NCBI RefSeq assembly: GCF_900101825.1 | Contig: NZ_FNAG01000016.1 | Span: 5,001 to 65,099, forward strand | Reading direction: 5' to 3' | Source of the DNA: Aquimonas voraii | Lineage (GTDB): Bacteria; Pseudomonadota; Gammaproteobacteria; Xanthomonadales; Xanthomonadaceae | DNA length: 60,099 nucleotides | Shown: piece after piece, positions 17,232 to 24,798 of the stretch | How positions within the stretch are numbered: position 1 is the stretch's first letter | Layout of the letters: each line of letters begins with the position of its first letter | Notes under the pieces: generated by a model | What the model was told of the DNA's origin: nothing | Seen by the model: the letters and a program-made list of their open reading frames with translations, nothing else | The model's database searches: none | Program-made: the position numbers and the translations under genes

Positions 17232-17849
17232 TCAACCGCCAGACTTGAGCAGGCGGTAGCGCTGCAGGATGCCATCGTACTCGGCGTGCAGGTTCTGGCG
17301 CTCAGTCTCACGCTTGCGCAGGTACTCGCGCTGGTCCTCGACCTGCTTGCGCGCGGCCGCGATCGTGCTCTGCACGGTCGCCGGCACCGGCTTGCCGGCA
17401 CGCTCCAGCGAGGCGGCGTGGGCGAGCTGGTCTTCGAGGCTCTTTTCCTGGCTGCGGATGCCGACGCGGGCGGCCTCCAGCGACTGGTCCAGCAGATCGA
17501 AGCGCTCGCGGTAGGCGCGCTCCAGATCGGCCTCGGTCGCATACGAACCCATCAGCACCGCGTCCATCTTGTCCTGCTCGGCCTTGATCGCCGCCAGGCG
17601 CGCGGCCTCGGCCTCTTCGGCCTCCTTGGCCGCGCGTTCCTCGGGAGTGAGCGCCCGATCAACGCGATTGACCGTGGTGCCACTGCGGCTGATTTCCTCG
17701 CGCGCCTGGTTCACCGCCTCGGGCGGAAGGGTGTCGGTGTAGTGGACCTTGCCCTCGGCGTCGACCCAGCGGTAGAGCTTCTGCGCAAGCGCGGGCGCCG
17801 ACAGCAGGGACAGGACCAGGGCAGCGGTGACGACGACGGTGGCGCGCAT
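17232..17849 (-). CDS. DUF4124 domain periplasmic protein
   Basis: A 205-residue exported protein: signal peptide (LVLSLLSAPALAQ, cleavage near residue 22) followed by KLYRWVDAEGKVHYTDTLPP, the hallmark of DUF4124. The rest is a charged alpha-helical coiled-coil region (residues about 65–200) rich in Glu, Arg and Ala. DUF4124 proteins are common in gammaproteobacteria and have no settled function; the fold suggests a periplasmic scaffold. It lies between selO and pyrE on the same strand with short gaps. Confidence 0.85.
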   Translation of the reverse strand: MRATVVVTAALVLSLLSAPALAQKLYRWVDAEGKVHYTDTLPPEAVNQAREEISRSGTTVNRVDRALTPEERAAKEAEEAEAARLAAIKAEQDKMDAVLMGSYATEADLERAYRERFDLLDQSLEAARVGIRSQEKSLEDQLAHAASLERAGKPVPATVQSTIAAARKQVEDQREYLRKRETERQNLHAEYDGILQRYRLLKSGG

Positions 17850-17879
17850 GGATCGGACCTCGATGGTGCGGGGCAGCGC

Positions 17880-18536
17880 TCAGGCAACGCTGCCGTAGGT
17901 GTCGCGGTAAGCGAGCAGGCGGCTGCGGTGCTCGCCCAGCTCGGGCCGGTCGGCAGTATAGGCAAGCAGTTCGGCGAGCCGCGCGATGGCGATCACGGGC
18001 AGTTGCGCCTGCCGTTCAAGTTCCTGCACCGCGGACAACTCACTGGCACCGCGCTCCTGACGGTCCAGCGCGATCAGCACGCCGCAGGGCTCGGCTCCGG
18101 CCTCGCGGATGAAGCCCAGCGACTCGCGGATGGCGGTGCCGGCGGTGATCACGTCATCGACGATCAGCACCCGACCGGCCAGCGGCGCGCCAATCAGTCG
18201 CCCGCCCTCGCCATGGCTCTTGGCTTCCTTGCGGTTGAAGGCGACCGGCACGTCGATGCCGCGCGCATACAGCGCGGTGGCCACCGCGGTGGCCAGCGGA
18301 ATGCCCTTGTAGGCCGGCCCGAACAGCATGTCGAACTTGAGCCCGGAAGCGAGCAGCGCTTCGACATAGCAGTCGGCGAGCCGGGCCAGCGCAGCGCCCG
18401 TGTTGAACAGCCCGGCGTTGAAGAAGTACGGACTGATCCGCCCCGACTTCAGGGTGAACTCGCCGAAGCGCAGCACCGAACGCTCGATCGAGAGCTCAAG
18501 AAACCGCCGCTGGTAGTCCTGCATCGCCTGCTGCAT
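17880..18536 (-). CDS. pyrE: Orotate phosphoribosyltransferase
   Basis: A 218-residue enzyme converting orotate and PRPP to orotidine 5'-phosphate in pyrimidine synthesis. Seen: [21 protein letters not shown], the conserved N-terminal block; [24 protein letters not shown] (catalytic loop); and the PRPP motif [13 protein letters not shown]. The start [12 protein letters not shown] has GGAG eight bases upstream and gives the normal length. It is divergent from exodeoxyribonuclease III, an arrangement like pyrE–crc in Pseudomonas. Confidence 0.96.
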   Translation of the reverse strand: MQQAMQDYQRRFLELSIERSVLRFGEFTLKSGRISPYFFNAGLFNTGAALARLADCYVEALLASGLKFDMLFGPAYKGIPLATAVATALYARGIDVPVAFNRKEAKSHGEGGRLIGAPLAGRVLIVDDVITAGTAIRESLGFIREAGAEPCGVLIALDRQERGASELSAVQELERQAQLPVIAIARLAELLAYTADRPELGEHRSRLLAYRDTYGSVA

Positions 18537-18689
18537 GGGGCGCACTCCGGGCATCCGACCAAAGCCCGCTATCATCCCAGCTTCGCCGCCGGCGGGCCAC
18601 GCGCAGCACAGCCTCCACGCCTGCGCAGGCGAGTTTGCGTAAGGCGCGTGCACAGCGCGCACCCCCAAACCCGCCCCAGTCCGCTCTTT

Positions 18690-18719
18690 CGAATCCCGAA
18701 TCCCTACTCCCGAATCCCG
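18690..18719. repeat. Short tandem GAATCCC repeat
   Basis: Three copies of CGAATCCC/TCGAATCCCG occur within 30 bases just upstream of the exodeoxyribonuclease III start, interrupted by TACTC. The reverse form GGGATTCGGGATTCG occurs at 51883–51898. Such GGGATTC arrays look like a dispersed intergenic repeat of the genome. Confidence 0.55.
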
Positions 18720-18726
18720 GCTCTCC

Positions 18727-19494
18727 ATGCGCATCTGCAGCTTCAACGCCAACGGCCTCCGCTCCGCCGCCAGCAAGGGTTTCTTCGACTGGTTCGGGGC
18801 CCAGGACATCGATGTGCTGTGCGTGCAGGAGACCAAGGCCCAGGCCGCACAGCTGGCCGATCCGGCGCTGCGGCCGGCAGGCTGGCAGGCGCATTTCCGC
18901 GATGCGACGACGAAGAAGGGCTACAGCGGCGTCGGCATCTACAGCCGGCAGGCGCCCGACGCCGTGCTGACCGAGCTCGGCTGGGACGAGTTCGATGAAG
19001 AGGGTCGCTACATCGAGGCGCGCTTCGGTGATCTCAGCGTGGTCTCGCTGTACTTCCCTTCGGGCTCCTCGGGCGACGAGCGCCAGCAGTTCAAGTTCCG
19101 CTGCATGGACTGGTTTGGCCCGATCCTGGCCGAGTGGGTGCGCTCCTCGCGGCGCTACGTGATCTGCGGCGACTGGAACATCGTCCACACGCGCCGAGAC
19201 ATCCGGAACTGGACCTCGAACCAGAAGAATTCCGGCTGTCTGCCCGAGGAGCGCGCCTGGCTCGACCATCTGTTCCACGAACAGGGCTGGGTCGACAGCT
19301 ATCGCCACCTGCGGCCCGAGGGCGAGGACTACACCTGGTGGAGCCAGCGCGGTGCCGCGCGCGCCAAGAACGTCGGCTGGCGGATCGACTACCAGGTGGT
19401 CTCGCCGGCGCTGCGCGAGTCGCTGCGCGGCTGCGCCATCCACGCCGAGCCAAAGTTCTCCGACCACGCGCCCTACGTGGTGGACTACGCGTGA
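18727..19494 (+). CDS. xth: Exodeoxyribonuclease III / AP endonuclease (ExoA/Xth family)
   Basis: A 255-residue endonuclease/exonuclease/phosphatase-fold enzyme for base-excision repair. Catalytic residues are in place: N9 (NANGLRS), E35 (CVQETKAQ), the GDWNIVHT Asp-Asn pair, and the C-terminal SDHAP (D246-H247). The [23 protein letters not shown] region is typical of this subfamily. The gene is divergent from pyrE. It resembles Crc of pseudomonads in context, but the intact active site points to a nuclease. Its TGA overlaps the GTG of the next gene. Confidence 0.93.
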   Translation: MRICSFNANGLRSAASKGFFDWFGAQDIDVLCVQETKAQAAQLADPALRPAGWQAHFRDATTKKGYSGVGIYSRQAPDAVLTELGWDEFDEEGRYIEARFGDLSVVSLYFPSGSSGDERQQFKFRCMDWFGPILAEWVRSSRRYVICGDWNIVHTRRDIRNWTSNQKNSGCLPEERAWLDHLFHEQGWVDSYRHLRPEGEDYTWWSQRGAARAKNVGWRIDYQVVSPALRESLRGCAIHAEPKFSDHAPYVVDYA

Positions 19495-20780
19495 GCGTGG
19501 CTGTGCCACAGGCGCAAGCGAAAGGCCTGCGCGCCGCCCTGCGGGCGTTCTCGCAGCCGGCGGCCTTCAGCCTGTTCCTGCTCGGTTTCGGCTGCGGCCT
19601 CCCCTTCCTGCTGGTCGGCTACACGCTGTCGATCTGGCTGCGCGAGTCCGGGCTTGAACTTTCGAGCATCGGCTTGCTGAGTTACGTCAGCCTGTTCTAC
19701 GTGTTCAAGTTCCTGTGGGCGCCCCTGCTCGACCGCTGGCGCGCACCGCTGCCCATGGCCGGGCGGCGCCGGCCCTGGCTGCTGCTGTCGCAGGGCCTGC
19801 TGGCCGTCGCGCTCTGCGGCATGGCGATCGTCGGCCCCGAAGGCGGGCTGCCGCTGTTCGTGACGCTGGCGGCACTGGTCGCCTTCGCGGGTGCCACCCA
19901 GGACACCCTGGTCGACGCCTACCGCATCGAGATCGCACCGGTCGAGGCGCAGGCGGCACTCGCGGCGACCTATTCGTTCGGCTACCGCCTGGGCCTGATC
20001 CTCGGCGGCGCCGGTGCGCTCTACTTCGCCGAGTTCGGCGGCTGGCGGGTGGCGTATCTCGCCATGGCCGCGGCAATGCTGGCGCCGCTGGCCGCCACCC
20101 TGTTCAGCGCCGAACCCGAGCAGCCGGCGACGAGCGCAGCGCGACCCGGCTTCGCCGAAGCCTTCATCGCGCCGTTCCGGGCCTTCTTCAGCCACAGCGG
20201 CCTTTGGCTGGGTCTCGCCCTGCTGGTGTTCGTCGGCCTGTTCAAGCTGCCCGACCAGATGCTTGGCGTGGTCGCCGGGCCGTTCTACATCGACAGCGGC
20301 TATGACAAGGCGCAGATCGCCACGGTCTCCAAGGTGTACGGCGTGTGGATCGGTCTTGCCGGCGCCTTCCTCGGTGGCCTCGCGGTGGCCGCGCTCGGCA
20401 TCCGCCGTTGCCTGCTGATCGGCGCTCTGGCGGTGGCCCTGTCGAACCTCGCCTTCCTGCTGATGGCACAGAACCCCGGCGCGCTGTGGGCCTTCACCGC
20501 CACCATCTCGGCGGACAACCTGAGCCAGGGCTTCGCCGGGACGGTGCTGGTGGCCTTCATGTCGGGCCTGACCCAGCGCGGCTACACCGCCACCCAGTAC
20601 GCCCTGCTGAGCTCGCTGGCCAACCTGCCGGGCAAGCTGATTGGCGGCGGCTCGGGCTTTCTGGTGGAAGCCTGGAGCTACTCGGGCTTCTTCGTCTTCA
20701 GCACCCTCTCGGTGGTGCCGACGCTGATGCTGCTGGCTTGGCTGTGGACGCGGCCCGCGCTGGCCCAGTCCGGCCGCTGA
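19491..20780 (+). CDS. ampG: AmpG-like muropeptide permease (MFS)
   Basis: A 429-residue integral membrane protein with about 12 hydrophobic segments. FLLGFGCGLPFLLVGYTLSI, GLLSYVSLFYVFKFLWAPLLDR, ATQDTLVDAYRIE and YTATQYALLSSLANLPGK match the AmpG branch, which imports anhydro-muropeptides from the periplasm for cell-wall recycling. The GTG start overlaps the stop of the nuclease gene (GTGA). A longer frame running through the nuclease gene is spurious. AnmK and an M23 endopeptidase lie nearby, supporting a recycling role. Confidence 0.88.
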   Translation: MSVAVPQAQAKGLRAALRAFSQPAAFSLFLLGFGCGLPFLLVGYTLSIWLRESGLELSSIGLLSYVSLFYVFKFLWAPLLDRWRAPLPMAGRRRPWLLLSQGLLAVALCGMAIVGPEGGLPLFVTLAALVAFAGATQDTLVDAYRIEIAPVEAQAALAATYSFGYRLGLILGGAGALYFAEFGGWRVAYLAMAAAMLAPLAATLFSAEPEQPATSAARPGFAEAFIAPFRAFFSHSGLWLGLALLVFVGLFKLPDQMLGVVAGPFYIDSGYDKAQIATVSKVYGVWIGLAGAFLGGLAVAALGIRRCLLIGALAVALSNLAFLLMAQNPGALWAFTATISADNLSQGFAGTVLVAFMSGLTQRGYTATQYALLSSLANLPGKLIGGGSGFLVEAWSYSGFFVFSTLSVVPTLMLLAWLWTRPALAQSGR

Positions 20781-20921
20781 GCAATTTCTCGGCGGGCTGG
20801 GGCCTGTGCTAGGGTTCCGGGTCCTCGCGGCGCATACAGGGGTGCACCGCGCGCAGTCTCCTCGCCGCCGACGGCCTTGCCCGCCGCAGCGCGGACGTGT
20901 CCATCGCCAGTGCGCCCCTGC

Positions 20922-21161
20922 ATGCCCGACCTGCTCGTCAAAGACATCGACTCCGAGATCGCCGATCGCATCAAGCGGATGGCGCGCGATCGTGGCTGGC
21001 CGATCAACGATGTGGTGCTGAGCCTGCTGCGCCAGGCGCTCGGTATGGAGAAGCCTGAGCCGCCGCTGCCCGGCGACATCGCCCGGCTCACCGGCACTTG
21101 GGAAGACGAAGAGAGCCGCGCACTCAAGGAAGCCATCGAGGCGCTGCGAAAGCTCGGCTAG
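20922..21161 (+). CDS. Ribbon-helix-helix (FitA/Arc-like) protein
   Basis: A 79-residue protein opening MPDLLVKDIDSEIADRIKRM, then ARDRGWPINDVVLSLLRQAL: the short strand with two helices typical of FitA-type antitoxins or Arc-like repressors. The C-terminal half is acidic (LTGTWEDEESRALKEAIEAL). No PIN-domain toxin follows, so it may be an orphan regulator. Its stop codon and that of the convergent anmK gene share the four bases CTAG. The ATG internal to a longer frame is chosen because the upstream residues are Pro/Arg-rich and unlike the family. Confidence 0.72.
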   Translation: MPDLLVKDIDSEIADRIKRMARDRGWPINDVVLSLLRQALGMEKPEPPLPGDIARLTGTWEDEESRALKEAIEALRKLG

Positions 21162-22303
21162 GCGCCGGGCCACACCCCGCCCAGCACGCGCGGACCCGCC
21201 GCGCCCGTCGCTTCGCACAAATTGCCCGGCCGCCCGGCCAGGGTCTCGCGCGCCAGCCAGGCGAAGGTCATCGCTTCGACGAAGTCGGGGTCGACGCCGT
21301 GAGCGGCGGTGGATTCGACCGTTCGTTCGGGCAAGCGCTCGGCCAGTCGCGCCATCAGCCTGGCGTTGTGCACTCCGCCTCCGCACACGAGAACGCGCAG
21401 GCCCTGCGGCTGCCAGCGCTGCAGCGCCTCGGCGATGCTGGCGACGGTGAACTCCAGCAGCGTCGCCTGCACATCGGCGGGCGATAGCGACAGACCCGCC
21501 AGTTGCGGTTCCAGCCAGGCCAGGTGGTAGCGGTCGCGACCGCTGCTTTTCGGCGGCGGCTCGGTCAGGTACGGATCGGCCAGCAGGCGCTTGAGCAGTT
21601 CGGCGTGGAACTCGCCTTCGCCGGCAAAGGTGCCGCCGGCATCGAAGGCCTGGCCGAGATGGCGCAGGCACCAGGCGTCCATCAGGCCGTTGCCCGGGCC
21701 GCAGTCGAAGCCCAGCACCGGCGCCGGCGCGCCTGCGAGCGGGCTGTGCGCGCTGCCGCCGAGCAGGCTCAGGTTGGCGATGCCACCGATGTTGAGCACG
21801 GCGCGGGCCTCGCCCTCGGCGCTGAACACGGCACGGTGGAAGGCCGGCACCAGCGGCGCGCCCTGGCCGCCGGCGGCGACGTCGCGGCGGCGGAAATCGG
21901 CGACCACCGTGCAGCCGCTGCGCTCGGCGATGCGCGAGGGGTCGCCGATCTGCAGAGTGAAGGGCCGCGGCCCGGTCGGGCGGTGGCGCAGGGTCTGGCC
22001 GTGCGAGCCGATGGCGTGCACGGCGGATGGGTCCAGCGCGAAGTCGTCGATGAGCTTGAGCGCGGCGGCCGCGAAGGCATCCGCCACCGCGGTGTCGAGC
22101 TCACCGAATTCGTCGAGCGAGATCAGAGGCTCATGCTGGGAGACGCGCAGGATCCACGCGCGCAGGCTTTCGTCCCAGGGATAGGTGCGGCCGGCCACCA
22201 GCTCGACCCGCGCGCCGCGCAGTTCGACCGCGGCGACATCGATGCCGTCGGCGCTGGTGCCCGAAATCAGGCCGAGGTAGAGGCCATCCTCGCCCGCAGG
22301 CAT
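21158..22303 (-). CDS. anmK: Anhydro-N-acetylmuramic acid kinase
   Basis: A 381-residue kinase that phosphorylates and opens 1,6-anhydro-MurNAc to MurNAc-6-phosphate in murein recycling. Family motifs: GLISGTSADGIDVA at the N-terminus (ATP-binding), GSHGQTLRHRPTGP, LQIGDPSRIAE, NIGGIANLSLLGG and FDCGPGNGLMDAW. It lies 10 bases downstream of the M23 peptidase gene on the same strand, an arrangement also known in pseudomonads, and near the AmpG-like permease that would supply the anhydro-sugar. Confidence 0.95.
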   Translation of the reverse strand: MPAGEDGLYLGLISGTSADGIDVAAVELRGARVELVAGRTYPWDESLRAWILRVSQHEPLISLDEFGELDTAVADAFAAAALKLIDDFALDPSAVHAIGSHGQTLRHRPTGPRPFTLQIGDPSRIAERSGCTVVADFRRRDVAAGGQGAPLVPAFHRAVFSAEGEARAVLNIGGIANLSLLGGSAHSPLAGAPAPVLGFDCGPGNGLMDAWCLRHLGQAFDAGGTFAGEGEFHAELLKRLLADPYLTEPPPKSSGRDRYHLAWLEPQLAGLSLSPADVQATLLEFTVASIAEALQRWQPQGLRVLVCGGGVHNARLMARLAERLPERTVESTAAHGVDPDFVEAMTFAWLARETLAGRPGNLCEATGAAGPRVLGGVWPGA

Positions 22304-22313
22304 GCGCGGTCGA

Positions 22314-23753
22314 TCAGCGCGAGGCGAGTGCGCTGGCGGTGGCCTGCATCTGCTGCAGGCGCGCCAGCATCGGCTGGGTCTGCTCGCGGAAGCGCGCCAG
22401 CTCGCCGGCCGGCAGCGGCTGCGGCTTGGGCATGGTCACGGTCAGCGGGTCGCGGTGCACGCCGTGCACGCGGAATTCGTAGTGCAGGTGCGGGCCCGAG
22501 GCCAGGCCAGAGGCGCCGACGTAGCCGATGGTGTTGCCTTGGCTGACGCGCGCGCCGGTCTTGTAGCTGGAGAAGCGCGACATGTGGGCGTAGAGGGTGG
22601 TGACGCCGTTGCCGTGGTCGAGGATGACCGTACGACCGTAGCCGCTGCGCCAGCCGGCAAAGCTGATGCGGCCATCGCCGGCGGCCTTGATCGGCGTGCC
22701 GGTGGGCGCGGCGTAATCGACGCCGCGGTGGGCGCGCACCGTGCCCAGCACGGGGTGACGGCGCGCGTTGGAGAAGCGCGAGCTCAGGCGCGCGAAGTCG
22801 ATCGGCATGCGCAGGAAGGACTTCTTCATCGGCCTGCCATCACCGTCGTAGTACTCGGTCTTGCCGTCGGCGAAGGTATAGCGGAAGACCTGGTAGGTCT
22901 TGCCCTGATTGATGAAGGTCGCCGCCAGGATGTCGCCGCCGCGCAGGCGCTCGCCGTCGCGGTAGATGTCCTCGTACACCACATGAAAGCTGTCGCCCAC
23001 GCGCAGGTCCTGGGCGAAGTCGATGTCGTAGCCGAAGACCTTGGCCATCTCGAGCATGCTGGCGGTGGACATGCCGGCCCGGGCGGTGGCCTCGGACAGG
23101 GATTCGGTGATGGTGCCCGAGGCCATCTGCACGCGGCGCTGCACCTCGCGCTCGATCTTCTCCTCGCGGATGTGCCCACCTTCGACATGCAGCACGACGC
23201 GGGTGGCCTCGTCGCGGTCGAAGCGCAGGGCGCGCAGCTCGCCATCCTCGATCTGGAAGGCGAACTCGGCGCCGGGGCGGAAGCGGGTCAGCGGCTCGCG
23301 CGCGCCGGGGTGCTCCAGCAGGCGGTGCATGAGCGTCGCCGACAGGCCCTGCGCGCTGAAGATCGCGCCGAGCGTCTGTCCGGGCCGGACCGTGACCGTG
23401 GTCCAGTCACCCGCCGCCGCTGCGGTCTGTTCCAAGGGCTCGGCCTCGGCGATTTCGGACAGCGCCGGCAGCTCCAGCTGCAGATAGGTGCGGGCCGCAC
23501 TCTGCGGCTCCAGGCTGGCGCCGGCAAAGCCGGGGATGGTCAGCACCACGAAGGTCGAGACGGTGGCCATCAGGCTGGCCAGAAACCAGTGCTCGCGGCG
23601 GAAGCGCGCCAGCGCGGACAGCGGCAGGCGCGGCGAGCTGGCGGGCGTGTCGGCAGTAGCGGCCGGATCGGCGAAGTCGGCGGGGCGCGGGCGGCGGACT
23701 GCCTGGACAGGGCGGGCGGGCGCGGAGCGCGGCGTCGAGTCGTCGTGATGCAC
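22314..23753 (-). CDS. M23-family murein DD-endopeptidase (MepM-like)
   Basis: About 479 residues from the GTG start proposed here. Order: Pro/Arg-rich cytoplasmic tail, one membrane segment (LASLMATVSTFVVLTIPGF), a LysM/OapA-like domain (VTVRPGQTLGAIFSAQGLS), a linker domain (YEDIYRDGERLRGGDIL) and a C-terminal peptidase_M23 domain with HRGVDYAAPTGTP and HLHYEFRV, the zinc ligands. It would cut peptide cross-links in the periplasm. A TTG 25 codons upstream (23828) is a possible alternative, but a good promoter lies inside that extension, favouring the GTG. It probably forms an operon with anmK. Confidence 0.9.
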   Translation of the reverse strand: MHHDDSTPRSAPARPVQAVRRPRPADFADPAATADTPASSPRLPLSALARFRREHWFLASLMATVSTFVVLTIPGFAGASLEPQSAARTYLQLELPALSEIAEAEPLEQTAAAAGDWTTVTVRPGQTLGAIFSAQGLSATLMHRLLEHPGAREPLTRFRPGAEFAFQIEDGELRALRFDRDEATRVVLHVEGGHIREEKIEREVQRRVQMASGTITESLSEATARAGMSTASMLEMAKVFGYDIDFAQDLRVGDSFHVVYEDIYRDGERLRGGDILAATFINQGKTYQVFRYTFADGKTEYYDGDGRPMKKSFLRMPIDFARLSSRFSNARRHPVLGTVRAHRGVDYAAPTGTPIKAAGDGRISFAGWRSGYGRTVILDHGNGVTTLYAHMSRFSSYKTGARVSQGNTIGYVGASGLASGPHLHYEFRVHGVHRDPLTVTMPKPQPLPAGELARFREQTQPMLARLQQMQATASALASR

Positions 23754-23785
23754 TGGCGGTGGCTCTCGGCCGTTGGGACCGCCGA

Positions 23786-23815
23786 ACCATAACCAGCTTG
23801 AATTCCCTTCGTCAA
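23786..23815 (-). promoter_or_regulatory. Candidate sigma-70 promoter of the M23 peptidase–anmK operon
   Basis: On the minus strand TTGACG (23815–23810) is followed after 18 bases by TATGGT (23791–23786), a good sigma-70 pair placed 33 bases before the proposed GTG start. It lies in the gap after trmL. Confidence 0.6.
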
Positions 23816-23895
23816 ACCTTTGTTGCAAAAGGAAATTCCTGCGCCCGCCCTTTTAACTCGGGGTTAACGGGGTTCAGGGAGCAGTGTGCTTTGAA

Positions 23896-24360
23896 TCACA
23901 TTCCACCGACAAATCCCTGCTGGCGCCAGGCCTCGAACACCAGCACCGCCACCGCGTTCGACAGGTTCAGGCTGCGGTTGCCCGGGCGCATCGGCAGGCG
24001 CAGCCGGGTCTCGGCAGGAATCGAATCCAGCACCGCCTGCGGCAGGCCGCGGCTCTCGGGCCCGAACAGGAAGGCGTCACCCGCGCCGTAAGCCACCTCG
24101 TCGTAGCGGCGCTGCGCGCGCGTCGACAGCGCGAACAGGCGCGCCGGCGTGATCGCCGCCAGCGCGGCCGGCAGGGAGTCGTGGACCTTGAGCTCGGCGT
24201 ACTCGTGGTAGTCAAGGCCGGCGCGTTTCAGGCGCGCGTCGTCGAGCTCGAAGCCCAGCGGGCGGATCAAATGCAGGCGCGCGCCGGCATTGGCGCAGAG
24301 GCGGATGACATTGCCGGTGTTGGGCGGGATCTCCGGCTCGTAGAGCAGCACATCGAACAT
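23896..24360 (-). CDS. trmL: tRNA (cytidine/uridine-2'-O-)-methyltransferase TrmL
   Basis: A 154-residue SPOUT methyltransferase that modifies the wobble nucleotide of tRNA-Leu. Seen: MFDVLLYEPEIPPNTGNVIRL at the start, LGFELDDARLKRAGLDY, and the knotted SAM-binding core FGPESRGLP with PMRPGNRSLNLSNAVAVLVFE. The length matches the family. The Met of MFDVLLYEPEIP is the canonical start; a longer frame is ignored. It is divergent from ycgL. Confidence 0.95.
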   Translation of the reverse strand: MFDVLLYEPEIPPNTGNVIRLCANAGARLHLIRPLGFELDDARLKRAGLDYHEYAELKVHDSLPAALAAITPARLFALSTRAQRRYDEVAYGAGDAFLFGPESRGLPQAVLDSIPAETRLRLPMRPGNRSLNLSNAVAVLVFEAWRQQGFVGGM

Positions 24361-24528
24361 GCGGCGGTTCCAGGTGGCAGGGCGGCGCAGGCGGGCGCCC
24401 GCGGCTGCGCATTGTCGGTCCAGCACGGCCCGAGGCGACAGCGTTGGCACGCGCAGCGGCGAAGCCCGATCCGGCCTTCAGAGCGCTATCCTTCGCGCCA
24501 TCCCCGCAGGCCTCGACACCATCCGCCC

Positions 24529-24798
24529 ATGCGTTGCTACGTCTACCGCAGCGAGAAGCGCGCCGACACCTACGTCTACCTGCGCGAGGAGGGCGCCTTC
24601 GACGCCCTGCCCGAGGCCCTGCATGCCAGCCTGCGTCCGCTGGTGCCGGCGCTCAGTTTCGAGCTGGTCGAAGGACGCCGCCTGGCCCGCGAGGATGCCG
24701 CGGTGGTGCGCGCCAACCTGCTGGAGCGCGGCTTCCATATCCAGATGCCGCCGCCCGCCGAGCACCTGCCGGACATGATGCCCGCGCATGGCGGCTGA
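24529..24798 (+). CDS. ycgL: YcgL domain protein
   Basis: An 89-residue protein with the YcgL pattern: MRCYVYRSEKRADTYVYLRE, LPEALHASLRP, FELVEGRRLAREDAAVVRANL and GFHIQMPPP. The family is small, cytoplasmic and widespread in gammaproteobacteria, without a firmly established function. Its last 11 bases overlap the start of the ankyrin gene, so the pair is cotranscribed and probably translationally coupled. Confidence 0.9.
   Translation: MRCYVYRSEKRADTYVYLREEGAFDALPEALHASLRPLVPALSFELVEGRRLAREDAAVVRANLLERGFHIQMPPPAEHLPDMMPAHGG

Noticed and set aside
18727-19494. Crc catabolite regulator
   Set aside because: The gene order resembles pyrE–crc, but the catalytic residues of exodeoxyribonuclease III are intact, so a nuclease is more likely.
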